Below, piece after piece: positions 57,355 through 64,000 of a stretch of DNA of 64,000 nucleotides. Numbering within the stretch: the stretch's first letter is position 1; every line of letters begins with the position of its first letter. Made by a program: the position numbers and the translations under genes. The stretch comes from Pyxidicoccus parkwaysis (lineage in GTDB: Bacteria; Myxococcota; Myxococcia; Myxococcales; Myxococcaceae): assembly GCF_017301735.1 (NCBI RefSeq), contig NZ_CP071090.1, positions 6,624,001 through 6,688,000 of the forward strand. Reading direction: 5' to 3'. The notes beneath the pieces are model-generated. The model made no database searches, was not told where the DNA came from, and worked only from the letters and a program-made list of their open reading frames with translations.

Positions 57355-58658
57355 TTCCCACTCCGCGCCTCTGGGTGCTGCTGGCGCTGCTGGCGCTGCC
57401 GATGATGGCCGCGGGCTTCTTCCCCGGCCTCGGCGGCGCCGTGCTGGCGCTGGACGCGCTGGCGCTGGTACTGGCGGGAGTGGACGTGCTCGCCGCCCGG
57501 CGGGTGCGGCTGGAGGCGCATCGTGTGCTGCCCCAGCGGCTCAACGTCGGCGTGCCCAACAAGGTGGAGTTGCGGCTGGTGCACCGGGGCGCGGGCACGG
57601 TGGACGTGCGGGTGAAGGACGACGTGCCGGAGTCCTTCACGGCCACGCCGGAGGAAGCGCCGCTGTCCCTGCCGCCGGACAGCGAGGCGCGGTGGGTGTA
57701 CCGGGTGACGCCCTCGAAGCGCGGCCGCTTCGACTTCGGCGACGTGCACGTGCGCGTGCGCGGACCGCTGGGGCTCGTCTTCCACGAGCGTTCCTTCCCG
57801 GCCGCGACGTCCATCTCCGTGTATCCGGACATGCGCGGGGCGAGCCGGCTGCTGTTGTCCGGCGCGGCGCTGGACCTGGTGAATCTGGGCCTGCGTCAGT
57901 TGCGGCGGGACGGGCGCGGCAGCGAGTTCGCGCGGCTGCGTGACTACGCGCAGGGCGACAGCGTGCGAGACGTGGACTGGAAGGCCACCGCGCGGCGCAG
58001 CCGGCCGGTGACGCGCGTCATGGAGTCCGAGCGCTCGCAGTCCATCCTCATCTGCGTGGACGCGGGCCGCTCCATGGCGGCGCACGTGGACGGGCTCACC
58101 AAGCTGGACCACGCCGTCAACGCGGCGCTCTTCCTGGCCTTCGTGGCGGTGCGCAATGGAGACCGGGTGGGCCTGGCCGTCTTCGCGGACGGAGTGAAGA
58201 CGTACCTGCCTCCGGCGGCCGGGCGCGGGCAGTACCGGAAGATGGTGGACGCGCTCTACTCCACCACGCCGAGCCTCACGTACGTGGACTACCTGGCGCT
58301 CTTCAAGGAACTCAACATCCGCCTCACGCGCCGCAGCCTGCTGTGCGTGTTCACGGACTTCCTCGACGAAGAGCAGGCCTCCACCATGGTGGCACCGCTG
58401 CACCGGTTGGCGCGGCGACACGTACCGCTCTGCTTGTCTGTAAAGGACACGGCGTTGCAGAAGCTGTTGCGCACGCCGCCGCCGGGACCGGAGGAAGCCT
58501 TCCAGCAGGCGGTGGCCTCCGAGTTGCTCACGGACCGCGAGGTGTTGAAGGCCCGGGTGAGCCAGGGCGGCGTGCAGATGATGGACGTGCAGCCGGACGA
58601 GTTGAGCCTCGCAGCCGTCAACCGCTACCTGGACATCAAGGCGCGCGGAGTGCTGTAG
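57351..58658 (+). CDS. DUF58 (VWA-like) membrane protein
   Basis: A protein of 435 residues starting at a TTG that overlaps the moxR stop. Two N-terminal membrane helices (about 7-45) precede a beta-rich region and the DUF58 signature SEFARLRDYAQGDSVRDVDW. A VWA-like fold follows; its MIDAS-type start is ICVDAGRSM (DxGxS in place of DxSxS). Partner of the MoxR ATPase, possibly in envelope protein maturation. The rare TTG start suggests translation depends on the upstream gene. Confidence 0.88.
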   Translation: MIPTPRLWVLLALLALPMMAAGFFPGLGGAVLALDALALVLAGVDVLAARRVRLEAHRVLPQRLNVGVPNKVELRLVHRGAGTVDVRVKDDVPESFTATPEEAPLSLPPDSEARWVYRVTPSKRGRFDFGDVHVRVRGPLGLVFHERSFPAATSISVYPDMRGASRLLLSGAALDLVNLGLRQLRRDGRGSEFARLRDYAQGDSVRDVDWKATARRSRPVTRVMESERSQSILICVDAGRSMAAHVDGLTKLDHAVNAALFLAFVAVRNGDRVGLAVFADGVKTYLPPAAGRGQYRKMVDALYSTTPSLTYVDYLALFKELNIRLTRRSLLCVFTDFLDEEQASTMVAPLHRLARRHVPLCLSVKDTALQKLLRTPPPGPEEAFQQAVASELLTDREVLKARVSQGGVQMMDVQPDELSLAAVNRYLDIKARGVL

Positions 58659-58667
58659 CGGCACGCC

Positions 58668-59189
58668 ATGGCCCCTCTCTTCCAGGCCGCAGACCTCACC
58701 GCCGAGCGCGTGGCCGACGCCGACGTGGACCTGTTCCAGCCGCTGCTGGAGCGCTGCGAGGACTTCTACCAGCGCTGCTACGGAAGGCCCGCGCGCCCCG
58801 ACGAGGCGAAGCAGATGCCGGAGGAGCGCCCGCCGGAATTGGGCCCGGAGCACGGACACCTCGTGGCGCTGCGCGACGCGAGCGGTGCGCTGGTGGGCAT
58901 CCTGGAAGGGGTGAGCGACTTCCCGTCACCGGGCGAGTGGTACCTCGGGCTGATGCTGCTGGCGCCGGAGGTGCGAGGACACCGGCGCGGTGAGGCCGTC
59001 ATCCACGCGTATGAGGACTGGCTGCGAGGCCAGGGCGCGCGGCTGCTCCGGCTCGGTGTGGCCGAGCCCAACCCGGCGGCCCTGCGCTTCTGGACGCGCG
59101 TGGGCTTCAGCGAGGAGAAGTGGGTGGGGCCGATGGAGCAGGGCCTGCTCAACTACCGCGTGCTGCGGATGTCGAAGCCGCTGGCGTGA
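58668..59189 (+). CDS. GNAT-family N-acetyltransferase
   Basis: A protein of 173 residues. The acetyl-CoA site is readable: LMLLAPEVRGHRRGEAVIHAYEDW (motif A, R/Q-x-x-G-x-G/A variant RGHRRG) and LGVAEPNPAALRFWTRVGF (motif B). Substrate cannot be read. Its last 41 bases overlap, tail to tail, with the pyrophosphatase-like gene on the other strand. Confidence 0.85.
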   Translation: MAPLFQAADLTAERVADADVDLFQPLLERCEDFYQRCYGRPARPDEAKQMPEERPPELGPEHGHLVALRDASGALVGILEGVSDFPSPGEWYLGLMLLAPEVRGHRRGEAVIHAYEDWLRGQGARLLRLGVAEPNPAALRFWTRVGFSEEKWVGPMEQGLLNYRVLRMSKPLA

Positions 59190-59607
59190 GCCACCCCACG
59201 AAGCGCGTCTCCGGCACGTTGCCGCGCACGCGGTGCAGCCCGCGCTTGAAGAATGCGTAGACGCGGAAGAAGCGCTCCAGCCCGGCGCGCTCCCAGGCCG
59301 TCAGCGGCGACGTACTGCACACCACCTTCGGGTCGCCCCGTCCCGCGTCGATGAAGCCAATCACCGCCACTACGGGCACGCGCACGCGCTGCCCGCGCGG
59401 AAGCCTCGGCCCCATCACCACCGCGTCGAGCGGGTCTCCGTCATCGGACACGAGGCCGGGGATGCTGCCGTAGTTGTACGGGCACGGCAGCGGCGACACG
59501 AAGTCCACCGCCCCGTCCGCGCGCCGCTTCACGAAGGAGAAGCGCGGGCACTCGATGAGGACCTCCGGCTCGGGCGGCAGCGGAGGCAGGGCAAGGCGCT
59601 CAGTCAC
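59149..59607 (-). CDS. Inorganic pyrophosphatase-like protein
   Basis: A protein of 152 residues, somewhat shorter than soluble family-I pyrophosphatases (about 175). The signature DDGDPLDAVVM, the CPYNYGSIPG segment and a second acidic cluster IDAGRGDPKVV are present, but the C-terminal HYK element reads VYAFFK, so one active-site Lys appears replaced. It may be a diverged or differently specific diphosphatase. Lies 12 bases downstream of the SpoIIM-type gene, likely one operon. Confidence 0.78.
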   Translation of the reverse strand: MTERLALPPLPPEPEVLIECPRFSFVKRRADGAVDFVSPLPCPYNYGSIPGLVSDDGDPLDAVVMGPRLPRGQRVRVPVVAVIGFIDAGRGDPKVVCSTSPLTAWERAGLERFFRVYAFFKRGLHRVRGNVPETRFVGWLTPAASTSAARGS

Positions 59608-59619
59608 GTGGGCGGTGTA

Positions 59620-60642
59620 TCACGGCGTCGGGGCGGCCTCGCGGGCACCGTCCTCCGAGCCCGCCTTCCCGCCGCGCAGCCAGTCGGACAGCAGGTACGC
59701 GTACACGCCCGCGCCCACCATGAGCGCGAAGGAGACCTTGAACGCCACCGACAGCTTCGGCGGGTGGATTTGCGAAATCGTCCCCTCGATGAAGCCCGCG
59801 AGCACGAACAGCGCGAGCGTCCCGAAGAGCAGCTTCACCGCCGTCACCGCCTCCTGCCGCAGCGCCTGTCCCCGCCGCAGCCCGCGCGGCGCCACCAGCC
59901 CGCGCGCAATCACCAACCCCGCTGCACCTGCAATGCAGATGGCGGAAATCTCCGGGATGCCGTGCGGCAGAATCCACGCCCAGAACCAGCCCGCCATGCC
60001 CTTCGCCGTGTACACCTGCGCCAGCGCGCCCAGGAACAGGCCGTTGGTGAAGAGCATCACCGCCGTGCCCAGCCCCAGCGTGATTCCCAGCGCGAAGGCC
60101 AGGAAGGCCACCTGGATGTTGTGGGTGAAGAGGAAGGCCGAGAAGTGGGCCTGTTGCCCCGCCGACATCCCATCCCCCGCCGCCTCGTCCGCGGCGCGCT
60201 TCACCGGGTCCAGGCTCAGGTGCTCGGCCGGCACCAGGTAGTGCGCGGCGTCCGGGTCCACAATCATGCCCAGGTACCCGAAGCCCGTGCCCGCCAGCAG
60301 CAGCAGCACCGAGGCCACGTACATGCGCCACTCCCGGCGCATCAGCGCGGGGAAGCCTCGCGCCACGAAGCCCCACACGTCCGCGAAGCGCGGCCGGCGC
60401 CCCGGGTACGTCAAGGCATAGGCCCGGCCCACCAAATCGTTCAGATAGGCGCTCACGTCCGCCGAGCCGCTGCGCGCGCGAACCCAGAGCAAGTCACTGG
60501 AGACGGCCCGGTACAGCTTGCCCAGCGTCCGGGCCTCCTCCAGGCTCAGCCCGCGAAGGCCGTGGGACTCGGACCTGTCCAGCAGCGCCTCCAGCTTCTC
60601 CCAGCGCGGCCGGTGCGTTTCGATGAACTCCGCCATCTCCAT
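59620..60642 (-). CDS. Stage II sporulation protein M (SpoIIM/DUF95) family membrane protein
   Basis: A protein of 340 residues with a helical soluble N-terminus (FIETHRPRWEKLEALLDRSE, the family opening) and five or six membrane helices in the C-terminal two thirds, including FTHNIQVAFLAFALGITLGLGTAVML, the conserved SpoIIM core. In many bacteria this family sits next to MoxR/DUF58/DUF4129 genes; here it is close to them but on the opposite strand. The frame opens upstream to 61071; the ATG at 60642 gives the family N-terminus. Confidence 0.85.
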   Translation of the reverse strand: MEMAEFIETHRPRWEKLEALLDRSESHGLRGLSLEEARTLGKLYRAVSSDLLWVRARSGSADVSAYLNDLVGRAYALTYPGRRPRFADVWGFVARGFPALMRREWRMYVASVLLLLAGTGFGYLGMIVDPDAAHYLVPAEHLSLDPVKRAADEAAGDGMSAGQQAHFSAFLFTHNIQVAFLAFALGITLGLGTAVMLFTNGLFLGALAQVYTAKGMAGWFWAWILPHGIPEISAICIAGAAGLVIARGLVAPRGLRRGQALRQEAVTAVKLLFGTLALFVLAGFIEGTISQIHPPKLSVAFKVSFALMVGAGVYAYLLSDWLRGGKAGSEDGAREAAPTP

Positions 60643-60715
60643 GGCTTGACACTCTAGCCCAGGCACCGGCCCCCCTCCCTGCCCTCGGGACGCGGGTTGT
60701 GGGAAAAACGGGGTC

Positions 60716-62260
60716 ATGACGTGTCGGATGTCGGTGCCCGTCCTGGGCCTGGTGCTGTGCCTGCTCTCGGGCTGCACCAGCATGCGTGCCATCTGTCCCG
60801 CCGAGGGCGGGCGCCCCTGGGTCGAGGTGCGCAGCCCCCACTTCAGCGTCCGCACCAACCTGGACGGGGACACCGCGCAGGAGGCCGCGCGCGAGCTGGA
60901 GTTGCTGCGACAGGGATTGCTCCAGGCGTGGGCCGGTACGTTCGACCCGCCGGGCACGGTGGAGGTCATCGTCCTGCGCAACCACACCGCACTGGAGGAG
61001 TTCACCAACGTCCGCATCGAGGGCTTCAGCGCCACCACGCAGGACGGCCCGGTGCTGGTGCTCGCCGGCAATGCCTACGCGCTCAGCGAAGCCCCCGCCG
61101 ACGTGGGCACGCAAGCGCATGAGCTGACGCACTACCTCTCCGAGTTCGCCCTGGTGCGCCAGCCGCGCTGGCTGTCGGAGGGGCTCGCCGCGTACCTGGA
61201 GTCCATCGACCTGCGGCCGGAGAAGCACGAGGTCATCCTCGGCGGCCTGCACACGGGCTTCCTCGGCCACGTGCAGCGCAATGGCTGGCGCAGCCTCAGC
61301 GAGCTGTGGGAATGGGACGGCAAGGGGCTGCTCGGCACCGCCGAGTCGCGCAACTACTACGCGTCCTCGTGGCTGTGGGTGCACTTCTTCATCAGCCGCC
61401 ACCCCGAGCGCTTCGACGACTTCCAGACGCGCCTCATGAGCGGCGAGGAGCCCCGCGCGGCCTGGGAGGAGTCCTTCCGCGGCGTGAAGGACCTCGTCGG
61501 AGAGCTGCACGCCTATGTCCACGGCGGCCGCCACGTCGTCTACCCCACCATCACCGCGCCGCTGGTGCCGGTGACGAGCCCCCTCCACATGCGCGCGCTG
61601 GAGCCCGCGGAGGTGCACGCCATCCGCGCGCAGCTCTACCTCATGACGCCCGGGGCCGCGTCGCCGGAGGAGCGCTTCCATCACGCGGAGCAGGAGATGG
61701 CGCAGGCCCTCAAGGAGGACCCGGGCAACGTGGCCGCCACGCTGCTGCGCATCCGCTCCACGGCGGACCCGTCCCGCCGGCTAGGACTGGCGCAGCAGCT
61801 CGTGGAGCGGCACCCTGATAGCGGCCAGGCCTGGGACGCGATGGCGCAGGCGCTGGACGCGGCGGGCAACACCTCCGAGGAGCAGGAGGCCGCGCGCCTG
61901 CGCGCCGTGGAGCTCCTGCCCGACAGCGTGAGCGCGCAGAACGGGCTGGCCGGCTTCTACGCGCGCACGTCGCAGCCGGAGAAGGGACTGGCCGCCGCAC
62001 GGCGCGCCGTGGCCCTCGCGCCCGGCAACCCGGCGGTGCTCGACACGTGGTCCACGATTCTCTTCCAGCTCGGCCGCTGCCCGGAGGCGCTCTCCACGCA
62101 GCAGCTCGCCGCGGACACGCTCCACGAGAGCACCCCGGAGCGACTGCGCCGCACGGTGCACGACGCGCTGGCCCGCTACGAGGCCGTGTGCGGCCCGGCC
62201 TCGCCCTCGCCCACGGCGGCCCCGGGCGTGCCGATGGCGCCCGCACCGTCGGGCCTCTGA
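60716..62260 (+). CDS. Lipoprotein metallopeptidase with TPR repeats
   Basis: A protein of 514 residues. A lipoprotein signal peptide ends in LLSGC (lipidated Cys about residue 20). A gluzincin-like domain (about 35-250) has HELTHYLSEF as HExxH, with the third ligand likely the Glu in WLSEGLAAYLE, as in DUF1570/peptidase-MA-type proteins. The C-terminal 200 residues are TPR helices (AGFYARTSQPEKGLAAARRAVALAPGNPAV). It should face the periplasm from the outer or inner membrane. Divergent from the SpoIIM gene. Confidence 0.82.
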   Translation: MTCRMSVPVLGLVLCLLSGCTSMRAICPAEGGRPWVEVRSPHFSVRTNLDGDTAQEAARELELLRQGLLQAWAGTFDPPGTVEVIVLRNHTALEEFTNVRIEGFSATTQDGPVLVLAGNAYALSEAPADVGTQAHELTHYLSEFALVRQPRWLSEGLAAYLESIDLRPEKHEVILGGLHTGFLGHVQRNGWRSLSELWEWDGKGLLGTAESRNYYASSWLWVHFFISRHPERFDDFQTRLMSGEEPRAAWEESFRGVKDLVGELHAYVHGGRHVVYPTITAPLVPVTSPLHMRALEPAEVHAIRAQLYLMTPGAASPEERFHHAEQEMAQALKEDPGNVAATLLRIRSTADPSRRLGLAQQLVERHPDSGQAWDAMAQALDAAGNTSEEQEAARLRAVELLPDSVSAQNGLAGFYARTSQPEKGLAAARRAVALAPGNPAVLDTWSTILFQLGRCPEALSTQQLAADTLHESTPERLRRTVHDALARYEAVCGPASPSPTAAPGVPMAPAPSGL

Positions 62261-62269
62261 AACGGCGAA

Positions 62270-62301
62270 GCGCCGGGGGACTTCGGGAGTCCCACCGGCG
62301 C
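62270..62301. terminator. Strong bidirectional terminator
   Basis: GCGCCGG-GGGACT pairs with AGTCCC-a-CCGGCGC, 13 base pairs with one bulged A and a five-base loop, between converging genes. Confidence 0.75.
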
Positions 62302-62329
62302 CTCGGGGTGCAGCGAAGGAGCGTGCGGC

Positions 62330-63895
62330 CTACTTGATGAGCTTCTCCAGCGGCTTCTTCTCGCTGGACTCCTTGCCCTTCGTCCAGTCCACCACCGGCG
62401 TCTGCCAGGCCATGCCCGTCTCGGTGGGCTCGGGGGCGAGCTTCTCGAACTCGAAGCCGTCACCGCCGAAGTACAGGTACTCGACGGTGGCCACCGAGTA
62501 CTCCTTCTTCGGGTCCAACGCCTTGCCCTTGGCGTCCTTGAACTTGCCCTTCCCGGCGGCGGTGAAGCCGGAGATGAGCGCGTTGGGGTTGGCGAGCTGC
62601 TTCGCCAGGTCCTCGCCCTTGAGCTTTACGACGAGGAGCGTGTTCTCGAAGGGCATCACCGAGTAGATGCTGCCGCGCGTAATCGGGCCGGCCGGCAGGT
62701 CACCGCGGATGCCACCCTTGTTGAGGATGGCGCCGTCGGTGTTGAGCACCTCGCGCACCGAGCCCGCCACCCACTTCGCCATCAGCGGCGAGGCCTGGGG
62801 GATGCCCGCCTTGGTGAAGCCAATCTGCTGGCCCAGCACCTCGTCGAGCTGCGCCTTCCACTTGGCGATGAGCTGCGCCGTCTCGGCGTCCGGCGTGCCG
62901 CCGGCCACGTCGACGAGCTTCGTGTCCACCGCCGTCACCTTCTCGCCCGCCGGCTTCGCCGGGTCGAACTTGATTTGCGCGCGGAGGTACTTGTTGAAGC
63001 CGCGGTCCAGCGACACGAAGGTGGTGCCACCCTCCTTGGTGTCCACCGGCTGCGGGCAGCGGCCACCGGCCACCAGCGCCAGCTTCCAGTCGGCGTGCTT
63101 GGCGACGACGGGCCGCAGCTCGGTGACGCAGGTGTCCGCCACCACGACCACCACATCCGCGCCGGCCTTGCGGGCCTCGGGAACGGCGCTGGAGAGCGCG
63201 TCCTCGTAGCCCGTGACTTCCAGGCCCTCGGCGCGGCCGGCCATGGCCGTGCGCACCGTCTTCTCCGAGGCGAGGCCCACCACGCCAATCTTCAGGCCGC
63301 GACGCTCGAACACCTGGAAGGCAGGCAGGGACAAGTCACCCGCGAGCGACGGGTCCTTCACCTTGAGGTTGGCCGCGAGGAACGGGAAGCCGCCCGCGGC
63401 GCGGTTCTTCAGGAAGGCCTCCTTGCCGAAGGCCAGCTCATGGTTGCCCATGGCGGAGGCCGCGTAGCCCATGCGGCCCATGACCTCGGCGGTGGGCGTG
63501 CCCAGGAAGAAGGAGGAGATGGCGGGGCCGTTCCAGTGGTCACCGGTGGCGAGCGCCAGCGTGCCGGAGTCGGCGCAGGAGGCCTGGCCATCCTTCACGG
63601 GGCCGGGGCAGTGCTTCTCGTCGGCCACCCAGCGGCCGAGCATCTCCGCGGCGCCGCCCTTGCCATCGACGGGCTGCAATTGGCCGAAGGCGCCGCCCGT
63701 AACCAGCAGCGTGACTTCATGGGGAACCGCGGGGGCCGGTGCCGCCGCCGCGGGCTGCTCCGCCGCGGGAGCGGGCGGAGGCGTGGGGTTGCTCTTCTCG
63801 CACCCCGCGAGGGCGCCAAGAGCGAGGACCAGCACGCCGGACAGCCGCGGCTGGCGGAGGAAACTCGGACGGAAGGCAGGAGGGGTCGTTCTCAC
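62330..63895 (-). CDS. 5'-nucleotidase-type lipoprotein with degenerate metal site
   Basis: A protein of 521 residues with a lipoprotein signal (LGALAGC, Cys near residue 32) and a Pro/Ala linker. The metallophosphatase domain keeps GDHWNG and GNHELAFG, but where the family has DxH at the start this one reads TGGAFG, and where it has GHxH it reads GGRCPQP. The C-terminal substrate-binding domain is well conserved (NKGGIRGDLPAGPITRGSIY, PFENTLLVVKLKG, VEYLYFGGDGF). It may therefore bind but not hydrolyse nucleotides, or use another metal arrangement. GTG start at 63895 follows AAAGG by about eight bases; an upstream ATG would spoil the signal peptide. Confidence 0.82.
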   Translation of the reverse strand: MRTTPPAFRPSFLRQPRLSGVLVLALGALAGCEKSNPTPPPAPAAEQPAAAAPAPAVPHEVTLLVTGGAFGQLQPVDGKGGAAEMLGRWVADEKHCPGPVKDGQASCADSGTLALATGDHWNGPAISSFFLGTPTAEVMGRMGYAASAMGNHELAFGKEAFLKNRAAGGFPFLAANLKVKDPSLAGDLSLPAFQVFERRGLKIGVVGLASEKTVRTAMAGRAEGLEVTGYEDALSSAVPEARKAGADVVVVVADTCVTELRPVVAKHADWKLALVAGGRCPQPVDTKEGGTTFVSLDRGFNKYLRAQIKFDPAKPAGEKVTAVDTKLVDVAGGTPDAETAQLIAKWKAQLDEVLGQQIGFTKAGIPQASPLMAKWVAGSVREVLNTDGAILNKGGIRGDLPAGPITRGSIYSVMPFENTLLVVKLKGEDLAKQLANPNALISGFTAAGKGKFKDAKGKALDPKKEYSVATVEYLYFGGDGFEFEKLAPEPTETGMAWQTPVVDWTKGKESSEKKPLEKLIK

Positions 63896-63907
63896 AATCG
63901 GCGCCTT

Positions 63908-63929
63908 TAGCACAACTCGGCTCGTGCTA
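63908..63929. promoter_or_regulatory. Inverted repeat in a divergent promoter region
   Basis: TAGCAC (63908-63913) and GTGCTA (63924-63929), perfect inverted arms with a ten-base spacer, in the 44-base gap between divergent starts. Candidate operator shared by both genes. Confidence 0.35.
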
Positions 63930-63939
63930 CGGTGAACGC

Positions 63940-64000
63940 GTGTCGGACCGCAACGGTCAGCAGGACCCGTCTTCACCGAAAGACCCGGGACGTAACTCCG
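63940..64000 (+). CDS. Start of a divergent gene, truncated by the window end
   Basis: A GTG at 63940 opens a frame of 20 codons to the window end, beginning VSDRNGQQDPSSPKDPGRNS, a hydrophilic Ser/Pro/Asp-rich start with codon use like its neighbours. Divergent from the nucleotidase gene. Too short to identify. Confidence 0.4.
   Translation, partial: MSDRNGQQDPSSPKDPGRNS

Overview
The window is high-GC, densely packed bacterial chromosome with very strong third-position G/C bias. The gene content points to a fruiting-body myxobacterium, most likely Myxococcus or a close relative: abundant FHA, TPR, PEGA and sigma-54 activator proteins, a topoisomerase IV pair, an S46 dipeptidyl-peptidase and predatory/secretory hardware. 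The genus is an inference from gene style, not a database match. No rRNA, tRNA, insertion sequence or CRISPR array was seen.

Layout. 1-734: 3'-truncated homoserine kinase (thrB), divergent from a membrane TPR protein. 2514-6496: minus-strand signalling operon (FHA-TPR protein, double cyclic-nucleotide-binding protein, small membrane protein). 6674-9519: tldD and pmbA/tldE. 9619-10629: ParB-like nuclease-domain protein. 10678-12093: NtrC-type response regulator. 12289-26962: a complete type II secretion operon in the order C-D-E-F-(50-aa membrane protein)-G-(second GspG-like protein)-H-I-J-K-L-M-N. It is preceded by a near-consensus sigma-54 promoter (12240-12255) and two short palindromes that could bind the adjacent activator, and it is closed by a strong hairpin. 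A second, FHA-type sigma-54 activator (27071-28711) and an ECF sigma factor follow.

29498-34040: an internally duplicated secreted protein, a Cys-rich protein coupled to an S46 peptidase with a DPP11-type specificity residue, and a small membrane M50-like protease. 34073-34689 looks like a deletion scar in which two convergent genes have lost their 3' ends and been fused tail to tail. 34953-38034: a CrtI-family desaturase/isomerase and a convergent TreT-like glycosyltransferase.

The most striking locus is 38153-39333. Upstream of cysK lies a 33-codon leader ORF with eight Cys codons, followed by a mutually exclusive antiterminator and intrinsic terminator. A 14-bp perfect palindrome abuts the -35 of a promoter that would start the transcript almost on the leader ATG. 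This has every expected part of a ribosome-mediated cysteine attenuator.

39382-45590: an MBL hydrolase, a secreted protein, a 3x26-bp minisatellite, then parC-parE. 45746-51064: two PEGA-domain proteins and an SppA protease fused to an outer-membrane-type beta-barrel. 51309-52865: an unusual Rho with a low-complexity N-terminus and a structured leader. 52918-60642: a MoxR/DUF58/DUF4129/DUF4350 envelope cluster with a B-box protein, a GNAT enzyme, a pyrophosphatase-like protein and a SpoIIM-type membrane protein. 60716-64000: a lipoprotein metallopeptidase with TPRs, a degenerate 5'-nucleotidase-type lipoprotein, and the start of one more gene.
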